The notes beneath the pieces are model-generated. The model did no database searches and was not told where the DNA came from. It saw only the letters and a list, made by a program, of their open reading frames with translations. A stretch of 64,000 nucleotides of DNA from Burkholderiales bacterium (lineage in GTDB: Bacteria > Pseudomonadota > Gammaproteobacteria > Burkholderiales > SG8-39): positions 1 to 64,000 of the forward strand of contig JADGRQ010000009.1 in assembly GCA_017880775.1 (NCBI GenBank). The letters run 5' to 3'. Positions 8,242-16,879 of this stretch are shown one piece after another. The number at the start of each line of letters is the position of its first letter. The stretch's first letter is position 1. The translations under genes and the position numbers were made by a program.

Positions 8242-9452
8242 GCCGCGGCGCCGAGGCCGCGCGCGCGTTCCAGTTGACGCGCGTCCCGCCCGATTTCATC
8301 GACGACCCATACCCTTATTATGCCGCGCTGCGCGCGCACGACCCCGTGCATGATCTGGAAACAGGCGGGGTGTTCCTCAGTCGTTACGAAGACGCGCTCG
8401 CGGTGTACCGCAATCCGCAGGCAAGCTCGGACAAGAAGGAGGAATTCAGGCCGAAGTTCGGCGATTCCCCGCTCTACGAGCACCACACCACCAGCCTGGT
8501 GTTCAGCGATCCGCCGCTGCACACGCGGGTGCGCCGGCTCATGACGGGCGCGCTCAACCAGCGAGCCATTGCGCGAATGGAGCAGGACGTCGTCACACTG
8601 GTCGACCGGCTGCTCGTCGGCCTGGGCGATGCGCGCGAGGCCGACTTCATCGAAGACTTCGCGCTGCAGATTCCGATCGCGGTGATCGGCAACCTGCTCG
8701 CGGTGCCGCGCAGCGAGCGCGGGCCGCTGCGTGGTTGGTCGATCGCGATTCTCTCCGGACTCGAACCGGCGCCGGACGCAGCGCTGCTAGAGCGCGGCAA
8801 CCGTGCGGTGATCGAGTTCAAGGACTACCTGCGCGGCCTCGTCGCCGAGCGCAAGCGCACGCCCGGCGACCCCGAGGTCGACGTGCTCACGCGCCTGATT
8901 CAGGGCGAGCGGAACGGCGAGCAGCTGACCGAGAACGAGCTCTACCACAACTGCATCTTCATGTTGAACGCGGGGCACGAGACCACCACCAATCTGCTCG
9001 GCAACGGTATCTGGCTGTTGCTGGAGAACCCGGGCGAGCTCGCGCGGCTGCGCGCTGACCCGGGCCTGCTCAACACCGCGATCGAAGAGATGCTGCGCTA
9101 CGAAGGGCCGATACAGCTCAACAACCGCCGGCTGGCTGCACCGATGGAGCTCGGCGGCCGCACCCTGCCCGCGAGCACCTACGTCACCATAGGCATCGGC
9201 GCTGCAAACCGGGATGCGCAACAGTTCCCCGATGCCGGGCGTTTCGACGTCGGGCGCAGGCCCAACCGCCATCTCACGTTCGGGCAGGGCGACCATGCCT
9301 GTTCCGGCATGAACGTCGCGAGGATGGAGGCGCGCATCGCCTTCGGCCGGCTGCTTGCGCGCTTTGCGAAAATCGAGCTTGCCGGCGCGCCCGAGCGCGA
9401 CCGGCGCATACGCTTCCGCGGCTTCCGCCGCCTCCCCGTGAGGGTGTCATGA
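8214..9452 (+). CDS. Cytochrome P450
   Basis: Soluble bacterial-type P450 of 412 residues, expected to hydroxylate an unknown small substrate with electrons from a ferredoxin/reductase pair not encoded nearby. Visible motifs: I-helix NAGHETTTN near residue 251, ExxR (EMLR) near 291, and haem loop FGQGDHACSG with the cysteine ligand at about residue 363. The GTG start at 8214 has GGGAGGTGGAG just upstream. Its stop overlaps the aldolase start (ATGA), and an amidase follows 13 bases after that, so P450, aldolase and amidase look like one operon. The N-terminus begins directly with the globular part, with no membrane anchor. Confidence 0.92.
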   Translation: MAQADAAALSRGAEAARAFQLTRVPPDFIDDPYPYYAALRAHDPVHDLETGGVFLSRYEDALAVYRNPQASSDKKEEFRPKFGDSPLYEHHTTSLVFSDPPLHTRVRRLMTGALNQRAIARMEQDVVTLVDRLLVGLGDAREADFIEDFALQIPIAVIGNLLAVPRSERGPLRGWSIAILSGLEPAPDAALLERGNRAVIEFKDYLRGLVAERKRTPGDPEVDVLTRLIQGERNGEQLTENELYHNCIFMLNAGHETTTNLLGNGIWLLLENPGELARLRADPGLLNTAIEEMLRYEGPIQLNNRRLAAPMELGGRTLPASTYVTIGIGAANRDAQQFPDAGRFDVGRRPNRHLTFGQGDHACSGMNVARMEARIAFGRLLARFAKIELAGAPERDRRIRFRGFRRLPVRVS

Positions 9453-10222
9453 CGATCTACTGGACCGGCGCCGCGCGCGCAACCAAGGAAGTTCCGATCG
9501 GACAAGCAGAAACGGAGGCGCGCGTGCAGCTTGCCGCGGCCTACCGCGTCTTCGACATGCTCGGCTGGACCGAGATGATCTTCAACCACATCACGCTGCG
9601 CGTGCCGGGCGGGGAGAAGCTGTTCCTCATCAATCCGTTCGGCCTGCACTACCGCGAAATCACCGCCTCCAGCCTGGTGCTGATCGACATCGAAGGCAAT
9701 CCGGTGCGCGAATCGAAATGGCCGGTGAACCGCGCCGGCTTCGTCATCCACAGCGCGATCCATGGCGCGCTGGCGGACGCACACTGCGTGATGCACACGC
9801 ACACCACCACCGGCATGGCGGTGGCCTGCCTGAAGGACGGGCTGTCGCCGACCAATTTCTACGCCGCGCAGCTGCACGGCCGCGTCGCGTACCACGACTT
9901 CGAGGGCATCACCGTCGACGCGGGCGAGAAGAATCGCATGCTGCGCGATATTGGCGACAAGCCCGCGGTCATCCTGAGGAATCACGGCCTGCTCGCCTGG
10001 GGCCTGTCGGTACCGGAGGCGTTCATGATGCTCTGGACCCTGCAGCGCGCGTGCGACGTGCAGATCGCATCAAGCGCGGCCGGCGTGCTCAATCCGATCC
10101 GCGAATCGGTATTCGAGCAGACTGTGCGCGAGTCCGGCCCCGGCGAGAAGCGCACCTGCGAGGACGTGTTTGCCGCGATGCAGCGCCTGGTCGACGCGCG
10201 CGATCCGTCGTACCGGGAATAG
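9449..10222 (+). CDS. Class II aldolase/adducin family protein
   Basis: A 257-residue protein of the zinc-dependent class II aldolase/adducin fold. The metal-binding histidines appear in HTHTTTGMA near residues 113-121 and in the conserved RNHGLLAWG near 175. The family includes fuculose-phosphate aldolase and several decarboxylases; this longer adducin-like branch has few characterised members, so the substrate is unknown. It overlaps the P450 stop by four bases and precedes the amidase, implying co-expression. Confidence 0.85.
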   Translation: MTIYWTGAARATKEVPIGQAETEARVQLAAAYRVFDMLGWTEMIFNHITLRVPGGEKLFLINPFGLHYREITASSLVLIDIEGNPVRESKWPVNRAGFVIHSAIHGALADAHCVMHTHTTTGMAVACLKDGLSPTNFYAAQLHGRVAYHDFEGITVDAGEKNRMLRDIGDKPAVILRNHGLLAWGLSVPEAFMMLWTLQRACDVQIASSAAGVLNPIRESVFEQTVRESGPGEKRTCEDVFAAMQRLVDARDPSYRE

Positions 10223-10235
10223 GCCGGCAGAGCGC

Positions 10236-11696
10236 ATGACCGACCTCGCATTTTCCCCGGCAAAGCGGCTCGCGCGCCTGATCCGCGAGAAGAAAATCGG
10301 TTGCCTCGAGCTGCTCGAGCATTACCTGGCGCGCGTCGCGCGACATGACCCGAAACTGAACTCGATCGTCGCCACGCGCCCGTCGGCAGCCCGCAAGGCC
10401 GCGCGCGCCGCCGACGCAGCCCTGCGCAAGCGCGGCGCGAAGCTCGGGCCGCTGCACGGCGTGCCGATGACTGTAAAGGAATCCTTCGACGTCGCCGGCC
10501 TGCCAACCACCTGGGGCCTGGCGGAATTCAAACACCACCGCGCGAAGACGCACGCGCTCGCGGTCGAGCGGCTGCTCGCGGCCGGCGCCAATGTGTTCGG
10601 CAAGACCAACGTGCCCGTGATGCTCGCTGACTGGCAAAGCTTCAACCCGGTCTACGGAACCACCAACAACCCGTGGGATTTGACGCGCGGCCCCGGCGGG
10701 TCTTCCGGCGGGTCTGCGGCCGCGCTCGCGGCCGGCCTCACCGGCCTCGAGTACGGCAGCGATATCGGTGCCTCGATCCGCAATCCCGCGCATTACTGCG
10801 GGGTTTACGGCCACAAGCCGACCTACCAGATCGTCTCGCCGCGCGGGCAGCACCTCGGTGACGCGGTGTCGGTCGCCGACATCACGGCGATCGGGCCGCT
10901 GGCGCGCAGCGCCGATGACCTCGAGATCGCATTGCGCGCCACTGCAGGGCCGGATCCGATCGATGGCACGGGCTGGAAGCTCGCGCTTGTCTCGCCCAAA
11001 TGGAACTCGGCGCGCGGGCTTCGCGTTGCAGTGATGCTCACGCATCCGACCGCGGAGGTGGACGCATCGGTGCAAGCTCCGATCCACGCGCTCGCCCGCT
11101 TTCTCGCGCACAAAGGCGCCCGGGTGAGCGAACGCGCACGCCCGAGGTTCGATCCGGATGAGGCGCACAAGGTGTACATTCAATTGCTGCGCTTCGCCAC
11201 TTCCGGCCGCCAGCCCGACGAGCAATACCGCCGCTTCGAGCAGCAGAAGAATTCCATCGCGGCGGACGATTACAGCTACTACGCGCAATTCGTGCGCGGC
11301 ACCACCATGGCGCCGCGCGACTGGGCGCGGCTGAACGAGCGCCGCCACCAGATGCGCCTCGCTTGGGCGGATTTCTTCCGCGACTGGGACGTCCTGCTTT
11401 GCCCTACCGCCGCGACCGCCGCGTTTGCGCACATGCAGACGGGCGAGCGCTGGGAACGCATGTTGAGCGTAAACGGCAGGCCGCAGCCCACCACCACGCA
11501 GATGTTCTGGGCCGGCTATTCAGGGATGTGCTTCCTTCCGTCCACCGTCGCACCGGTGGGACTGACGAAACAGGGCTTGCCGGTGGGCGTGCAGATTGTC
11601 GGGCCGCAATATGGCGACCTTGCGACCATCCGCTTCGCGCAGCTCATCGAGCGCGAGTATTGCGCTTTCGTCCCGCCGCCCGCGTTCGCAAGCTAA
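10236..11696 (+). CDS. Amidase (amidase signature family)
   Basis: Hydrolase of 486 residues in the amidase signature family. The catalytic Ser-cisSer-Lys triad is visible as Lys81 (VPMTVKES), Ser156 in GPGGSSGGS and nucleophile Ser180 in GSDIGASIRNPA. The spacings of 75 and 24 residues are the same as in characterised members. It would release ammonia or an amine from an amide; the substrate is unknown. Start ATG at 10236 lies 13 bases after the aldolase gene; an upstream in-frame extension would overlap that gene and is not needed. It converges on the FAD monooxygenase with a single base between the stops. Confidence 0.9.
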   Translation: MTDLAFSPAKRLARLIREKKIGCLELLEHYLARVARHDPKLNSIVATRPSAARKAARAADAALRKRGAKLGPLHGVPMTVKESFDVAGLPTTWGLAEFKHHRAKTHALAVERLLAAGANVFGKTNVPVMLADWQSFNPVYGTTNNPWDLTRGPGGSSGGSAAALAAGLTGLEYGSDIGASIRNPAHYCGVYGHKPTYQIVSPRGQHLGDAVSVADITAIGPLARSADDLEIALRATAGPDPIDGTGWKLALVSPKWNSARGLRVAVMLTHPTAEVDASVQAPIHALARFLAHKGARVSERARPRFDPDEAHKVYIQLLRFATSGRQPDEQYRRFEQQKNSIAADDYSYYAQFVRGTTMAPRDWARLNERRHQMRLAWADFFRDWDVLLCPTAATAAFAHMQTGERWERMLSVNGRPQPTTTQMFWAGYSGMCFLPSTVAPVGLTKQGLPVGVQIVGPQYGDLATIRFAQLIEREYCAFVPPPAFAS

Positions 11697-11697
11697 G

Positions 11698-12835
11698 TCA
11701 TGCATCGAACCGGACGCCCCGATACAGCCAGTCCACCTCCCAGCAGTCGTCGGGATCGCGCTGGCGCGCCAGATGGTTGCGCAACTCGCGCGCACCGCCG
11801 TCGACGTGGATGTACTCGCCGAAGAAGCGCGAGGACAGCACCACCCGCGCAGTGCGGTGCAAGCGCTCGGCCTGATATGCGAGAAACGCGCGGTTGAAGT
11901 CGTCGCCGGCCGCCGCCACTTTTTCGGCCAGCACCACGCCGTCCTCGATCGCCATGTTGGCGCCCTGGGCCAGGTACTGAAGCGTGGGGTGCGCGGCATC
12001 GCCGAGCAGCGTCACCCGTCCCTGCGTCCAGTTGGTGACCGGTTCCCGGTCGTGCAACACCCAGTTGCGCTCGCGCGAGACGTAACGCAGCATGTCACGT
12101 ACCCGCGGATCAGTGCGGGAGAAGATTTCCTCCAGCTCGTCTGGCGCGCCGGCGTCGCTTGCGCTGCGCCGAAAACGCCGGCTGGCGATGGTGGCCACAT
12201 TGTTCATCACCGCGCCGCCGCGCAACCGGTATTGCACCAGGTGCAGATCAGGGCCGCCCCAGATGGTCATCGAATCGACGCGGCTCTTGTCGTGAATCTC
12301 CTCGGCCGGCACCACGCCGCGGTACACGAAATGTCCTGCCATGCGGGGCGCTCCGTCGCCCACCACCGCCGCGCACTCGTACTCGGCGCCGTTCTCGCAC
12401 CGCACCCGCACCTTGCCGCCGAGGTCCTCGAATCCAGTCACGCCACGTGAGGCTTCGAGCGCAATTTCGTCGTACCGCCTGCACTCTTCCAGGATGCCGC
12501 CGTGCAGGTCGCGGCGATGGATCACGAAGTAGCGGTAGCCGTAGCGCTCGCTAAAGGTCTTGCCCAGCGAGATGCGAGTGATCTCGCGGTTGTCGAGCGC
12601 GTCCGCGAAAATCAATGCATCGGGGAAGACCGCGTGAGGTTCGAGCGCCCTCAGCACGCCCAGCCGGTCGAGCATCCGCGAGACGTTCGGCCCCATCTGG
12701 ATGCCGTAGCCGATCTCGCCGAACTCGGCCGCCCTCTCCAGCACGCGCACGCGGCGCCCCTTGAGCGCGAGCGCGAGCGCAACGGCAAGTCCGCCGATGC
12801 CGCCCCCGGGCGACCAGGATCTCTGCCTTGCTCAT
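11698..12835 (-). pseudogene. FAD-dependent aromatic monooxygenase (3-hydroxybenzoate 6-hydroxylase/salicylate hydroxylase type), apparently disrupted
   Basis: The gene reads as a class A flavoprotein hydroxylase of about 378 residues if one frameshift is corrected. From the ATG at 12835 the frame gives MSKAEILVA; an extra G in the run 12808-12810 (plus strand) then shifts it out of the expected GGGIGGLAVALA, which continues in the other frame to the stop at 11698. The second FAD motif GDAAHP is intact. A second defect is separate: the middle DG motif (typically GADG-W/H-S-xxR) is absent. The sequence passes directly from ECAAVVG to DGAPRMAGHFVYRGVV, as if about 13-16 residues were deleted in frame. 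It faces the TRAP operon divergently and may once have acted on an aromatic acid. A sequencing error could explain the frameshift but not the missing motif. Confidence 0.75.
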
Positions 12836-12949
12836 GTCCTTCCGCAGCGCTGGGAGCCAACCCACCAGCAAATGCCATCCTAGCCGATGCCCGTTGCCAG
12901 CGGCAAGGCAACCGCCGCCGCGCATCGCCTGAGGCCGGATGCGACTCGG

Positions 12950-12979
12950 TATAATCCGCCGCATCATCTGCAAAGAGGA
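12950..12979 (+). promoter_or_regulatory. -10 element and ribosome binding site of the TRAP operon
   Basis: TATAAT lies at 12950-12955, and AGAGGA at 12974-12979 stands six bases before the TTG start. No good -35 is visible, so an activator may be needed. The gap is divergent from the monooxygenase gene. Confidence 0.5.
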
Positions 12980-12985
12980 ATAATC

Positions 12986-13993
12986 TTGACGAAACCACTG
13001 CTCGCTGCCGCAATCGCAATCGCGCTTTCGACCGCAGCGCAGGCGCAAACGATCGAGCTCAAGGTTTCGCATTTCGTGCCGCCGACGCACGGCTTTCATG
13101 TCGACGTGCTCGAGCCCTGGCTGAAGGACCTCGAGAAGCGCACCGGCGGCAAGCTGCAGGGACGGCTGTTCGCCGGCAACTCGCCGTTCGGCAAGACCGA
13201 GAACCAGGCCGACCAGGTCAAGCAGGGCGTGGTGGATGTAGCCTGGGGCCTGAACGGCATCCCGCGCGGCCGCTACCTGCGCAGCTCCATCATGGAGATG
13301 CCGTTTGTCGCCGAGTCTGCCGCCTCGGCATCGAAAACGCTGTGGGCGATGCTGCCGACGACGCTCGCGGAGGACTACAAGGGCTTCAAGGTACTCGCGC
13401 TGCATTGCCACAACCCGGGTCTGTTCCACACGCGCGACAAGAAAATCGAGAAACTGGAGGACGTGAAGGGCCTGCGCATGCGAGCGCCGAATCCGCCGAC
13501 CCAGGCCCTGTTGCAGTATCTGGGCGCGACGCCGGTCGGCATGCCGCCGACCCAGGTCTACGAGAACATCGAGAAGGGCGTGATCGACGGCGCGGTGTTT
13601 CCGTGGGATGCGATCAAGGGCTTCAGGCTCGAAGGCGTGCTCAAGTACCACTTCGACGCGCGCGTCTATACCTCGTGCTTTCACATCGTGATGAACGAAG
13701 CCAAATACGCGAGTCTGCCCGCAGACGTGAAGAAGGCGATCGACGACACCTCCGGCGCCGCGATGGTGAACCGGTTCGGCGAGTTGTGGAACAAATGGGA
13801 CCAGGCCGGACTCGATGCAGTCAAGGCGCGCGGCAACGTGATCGTCTCGGTGTCGAACGAGCAGCGCGAGCAGTGGCGCGCGCAATTGAAACCGCTCCTC
13901 GACTCGCAGCTGGCCGAACTGCAGAAGGAAGGCGTTGCCGACGCCCGCGCGATCTACGACGAGATGCTGATGAAAGTGGCGCAATACAAATAG
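12986..13993 (+). CDS. TRAP transporter substrate-binding protein (DctP family)
   Basis: Periplasmic solute receptor of 335 residues that delivers an organic acid to the downstream membrane subunits. The first 18 residues are a signal peptide ending AAQA. The family core is recognisable in EKLEDVKGLRMRAPNPPT and in the segment from PPTQVYENIEKGVIDGAVFP, whose conserved Arg normally binds the substrate carboxylate. The TTG start at 12986 is supported by AGAGGA six bases upstream and by the signal peptide beginning there; frames extending further upstream cross the promoter. The substrate is not predictable, but the P450/amidase/monooxygenase neighbours suggest an aromatic or other catabolic acid. 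Confidence 0.9.
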   Translation: MTKPLLAAAIAIALSTAAQAQTIELKVSHFVPPTHGFHVDVLEPWLKDLEKRTGGKLQGRLFAGNSPFGKTENQADQVKQGVVDVAWGLNGIPRGRYLRSSIMEMPFVAESAASASKTLWAMLPTTLAEDYKGFKVLALHCHNPGLFHTRDKKIEKLEDVKGLRMRAPNPPTQALLQYLGATPVGMPPTQVYENIEKGVIDGAVFPWDAIKGFRLEGVLKYHFDARVYTSCFHIVMNEAKYASLPADVKKAIDDTSGAAMVNRFGELWNKWDQAGLDAVKARGNVIVSVSNEQREQWRAQLKPLLDSQLAELQKEGVADARAIYDEMLMKVAQYK

Positions 13994-14009
13994 CGTCGAG
14001 GGTGGTGAC

Positions 14010-14519
14010 ATGACCACCCTCGAGCGCCTCTACGATCGCGCCGACCGCGGCGCGCAGTGGCTCGCGGCCGCCGGCATCGCGCTGCTGATGCTGATGACGC
14101 TGGTGCTGATGGCGGACATCTCGACGCGCAGGACGCTCAATTTCGCAATCCTCGGCACCATCGACCTGACCCAGCTCGCGGTGATGCTGGCGGTGTTTTT
14201 CGCGCTTCCGCTCGCCTTCCTGCACGAGTCGAACGTCAACGTGGATTTCTTCACCAACCGCCTGCCGCCACGCGTGCTTGCCGCGCTCAACTGCGTGGTG
14301 ACGCTGCTCTCGAGCGCGCTAATGGCCGCGATCCTGTGGTACTCGTTCGTGCAGGCGAGGATCCAGGTCGCGCAGGGCGACAAATCGATGACGCTCGGCA
14401 TTCCGATGCTGGTGTACTGGGTGCCGTTGCTGTTCGGCACGGCACTGTCGATTGCTGCGGCGCTGCTGGTCGCGGCGCGCGAAGCCGTGCGCGCCGCCGG
14501 CGCGAACATACGCCGATGA
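14010..14519 (+). CDS. TRAP transporter small permease (DctQ family)
   Basis: Inner-membrane subunit of 169 residues with four hydrophobic helices, for example ALLMLMTLVLMADI and TQLAVMLAVFFALPLAFL. It bridges binding protein and large permease in the sodium-driven TRAP system. It starts 16 bases after the binding-protein gene and overlaps the large permease start by four bases (ATGA). Confidence 0.9.
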   Translation: MTTLERLYDRADRGAQWLAAAGIALLMLMTLVLMADISTRRTLNFAILGTIDLTQLAVMLAVFFALPLAFLHESNVNVDFFTNRLPPRVLAALNCVVTLLSSALMAAILWYSFVQARIQVAQGDKSMTLGIPMLVYWVPLLFGTALSIAAALLVAAREAVRAAGANIRR

Positions 14520-15817
14520 GCGGCCCGCTCGCGGGCGCCCTCGGTTTCGCCGCGGTGGTCGCGCTGATCGCTCTGCGCGTGCCGGTGGCGATCGCGATGG
14601 GCGTCGTCGGCGCGCTTGGCTACGGCCTGGTGAACGGCTGGAGCACGCTCGGTTTCGTGCTGGGGCGGGCACCGTTCGAATCGGTGTTCCCGATCGGGCT
14701 TTCGGTGCTGCCGCTGTTCATCCTGATGGGCGTGTTCGCCGCGCACGGCGGACTGTCGCGCAGCCTGTACGGCTTCGTCGCGGCGCTGATCGGCCACCTG
14801 CGCGGCGGGCTCGCGCTCGCCACCGTTGGGGCCTGCGCGATCTTCGGCGCCGTGTGCGGCTCGGCGATCGCGACCGCTGCCACCATGGGCCGCGTGGCGA
14901 TGCCGGAGATGCGACGCGCCGGATACGACGACCGCCTCTCCTCGGCCTCGGTCGCCGCAGGCGGCACGCTCGGCGTGATGATTCCGCCGTCGATCCTGTT
15001 CGTCATCTACGGCCTGATGACCGAGCAATCCATCGGCAAGCTGCTGGCCGCGGGCATCCTGCCCGGTATCCTCGGCACGCTGCTCTACATGGCGGCGATC
15101 GGCTGGTCTACCGCGCGCGACCCCAAACTCGGGCCGCCGGGCCCGCGCGCGAACTGGCTCGAGCGGCTGCAGGCGGCGCGCGACGTCTGGCAGGTGGTGC
15201 TTCTTTTCGGCCTGGTGCTGGGCGGCATGTACTGGGGCTGGTTTTCGCCCACCGAGGCCGCCGCGGTGGGCGCGTTTGGCGCGATCGTGCTGGCCTGGGC
15301 GGGCGGCAAGCTGAAGCGTGCCGGTTACTTCACGGCGATCAAGGAAAGCGCGACCACCGTCGGCATGATTTTCATGATCCTGATCGGCGCGGGCATCTTC
15401 AACTACTTCATCGACACCACCGGCCTCACCGACGCGATCGTGCAATGGATCAAGGATTTGGGATTGCCGCGCTGGTGGGTGATGTTCCTGCTGATGGTGA
15501 TGTACATCATCCTCGGCGCACTGATGGACGAGCTGGCGATGATGCTGCTCACCGTGGGGCCGGTGTTCAAACTGATTATGGCACTCGGATTCGACCCGAT
15601 CTGGTTCGGCGTGATGTTCGTCACCGTCTGCGAGATCGGCATGATCGTCCCGCCGGTGGGCATCAACCTGTTCGTGATCCAGAGCGTCAGCGGGTTGCCG
15701 CTCGCCACCATCGTGCGCGGCATCACGCCGTTCGTGGTCGCCGATTGCGTCCGGATGCTGCTGATCGCGCTGGTTCCGGCGCTCGCCACCTGGCTGCCGA
15801 GCCGGATGGCGGGATAA
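14516..15817 (+). CDS. TRAP transporter large permease (DctM family)
   Basis: Transport channel subunit of 433 residues with about twelve membrane segments. Family hallmarks visible include FGAVCGSAIATAATMGRVAM, then GGTLGVMIPPSILFVIYG, and near the C-terminus CEIGMIVPPVGINLFVIQS. The ATG at 14516 is chosen because it gives the standard length and the ATGA overlap with the small subunit. The three TRAP genes form one operon; galE follows after nine bases. Confidence 0.93.
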   Translation: MSGPLAGALGFAAVVALIALRVPVAIAMGVVGALGYGLVNGWSTLGFVLGRAPFESVFPIGLSVLPLFILMGVFAAHGGLSRSLYGFVAALIGHLRGGLALATVGACAIFGAVCGSAIATAATMGRVAMPEMRRAGYDDRLSSASVAAGGTLGVMIPPSILFVIYGLMTEQSIGKLLAAGILPGILGTLLYMAAIGWSTARDPKLGPPGPRANWLERLQAARDVWQVVLLFGLVLGGMYWGWFSPTEAAAVGAFGAIVLAWAGGKLKRAGYFTAIKESATTVGMIFMILIGAGIFNYFIDTTGLTDAIVQWIKDLGLPRWWVMFLLMVMYIILGALMDELAMMLLTVGPVFKLIMALGFDPIWFGVMFVTVCEIGMIVPPVGINLFVIQSVSGLPLATIVRGITPFVVADCVRMLLIALVPALATWLPSRMAG

Positions 15818-15823
15818 TCCCGA
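15813..15823 (+). promoter_or_regulatory. Palindromic -10-like element at the galE start
   Basis: GGGAT-A-ATCCC is a perfect palindrome with one central base. It contains GATAAT (15813-15818), which ends eight bases before the galE ATG and overlaps the stop of the permease gene. It could drive a nearly leaderless galE transcript or bind a regulator; there is no clear -35. Confidence 0.3.
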
Positions 15824-15826
15824 CCG

Positions 15827-16858
15827 ATGCCTTCCATCTCACCCGCGATTCTCGTCACCGGCGGCACCGGCTACATCGGCTCGCACGCCTGCGTCGAACT
15901 GCTCGCGGCGGGGTATGCGATTCACGTGCTCGACAATCTCTGCAACAGCCGCCGCTCGGTCCAGGGGCGCATCGAGCGGATCGCAGGCAAGGCCATCACG
16001 CTGCATGAGGGCGACATCCGCGACCGCGCCTTTCTGAAAGATCTGTTCGCAGTGCGGCGGTTCGATGCAGTGGTTCACTTTGCCGGATTGAAGGCGGTGG
16101 GCGAATCGGTGGAGAAGCCGGAGCTGTATTTCGACAACAACGTGCGGGGCAGCGGCATGCTGCTCGCGGCGATGCAGGAGGCCGGAGTGCGGCGCATGGT
16201 GTTCAGTTCTTCGGCCACGGTATACGGAGAGACGAACACGCCGCCTTTCACCGAGGACGCCGCGACCGGCCCGGTCAATCCCTACGGGCAGAACAAGCTC
16301 GCGGTCGAGCAGATGCTGGCCGATCACGCGCGCAGGCACGAGGATTGGCGCGTGGCGCTGCTGCGCTACTTCAATCCGGTCGGTGCGCACGAGAGCGGGT
16401 TGATCGGCGAGGACCCGAACGGCATTCCCAACAACCTGATGCCGTATGTCAGCCTGGTGGCGGCCGGACGATTGAAGGAGTTGTCGGTGTTCGGCAACGA
16501 CTTCGAGACTGCCGACGGCACGGGCGTGCGCGATTACGTCCACGTGGCGGATCTCGCCGCGGGGCACGTCGCGGCGCTCAATGCGCTCGATCGCCTTCCC
16601 CCGGTGCGCATATTCAATCTCGGCACCGGACGCGGCTACAGCGTGCTCGACGTGGTGAAGGAGTTCGAGCGCGCGTCGGGGCGGGCGGTCCCCTATCGTA
16701 TTGCGCCCCGGCGTCCGGGGGACGTGGCGGTAAGCTATGCGGATGCGGCGCGCGCCGCGCGCGAACTGGATTGGCGCGCAGGCCGCGGCCTGGCAACCAT
16801 GTGCCGCGACGCCTGGCGCTGGCAGCAATGGCGCGCAGCGCAGCCGGCGGAACTTTGA
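15827..16858 (+). CDS. galE: UDP-glucose 4-epimerase
   Basis: Cytoplasmic NAD-dependent epimerase of 343 residues interconverting UDP-glucose and UDP-galactose for polysaccharide synthesis. The Rossmann loop GGTGYIGS is at 12-19; the catalytic set Ser128, Tyr153 and Lys157 (NPYGQNKLAVE) has the same Ser-Tyr and Tyr-Lys spacing as Escherichia coli GalE; DPNGIPNNLMPYV is typical of the substrate loop. It lies nine bases after the TRAP large permease with no functional link, and before hmgA. Confidence 0.95.
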   Translation: MPSISPAILVTGGTGYIGSHACVELLAAGYAIHVLDNLCNSRRSVQGRIERIAGKAITLHEGDIRDRAFLKDLFAVRRFDAVVHFAGLKAVGESVEKPELYFDNNVRGSGMLLAAMQEAGVRRMVFSSSATVYGETNTPPFTEDAATGPVNPYGQNKLAVEQMLADHARRHEDWRVALLRYFNPVGAHESGLIGEDPNGIPNNLMPYVSLVAAGRLKELSVFGNDFETADGTGVRDYVHVADLAAGHVAALNALDRLPPVRIFNLGTGRGYSVLDVVKEFERASGRAVPYRIAPRRPGDVAVSYADAARAARELDWRAGRGLATMCRDAWRWQQWRAAQPAEL

Positions 16859-16879
16859 ATCCTTCCTGTTGGAGCGTCC

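Noticed and set aside
12551-14017. Long minus-strand frame starting inside the TRAP genes and running into the monooxygenase N-terminus
   Set aside because: Only its last part, from the ATG at 12835, corresponds to a real gene; the rest is antisense shadow of the binding-protein gene. It does help locate the frameshift.
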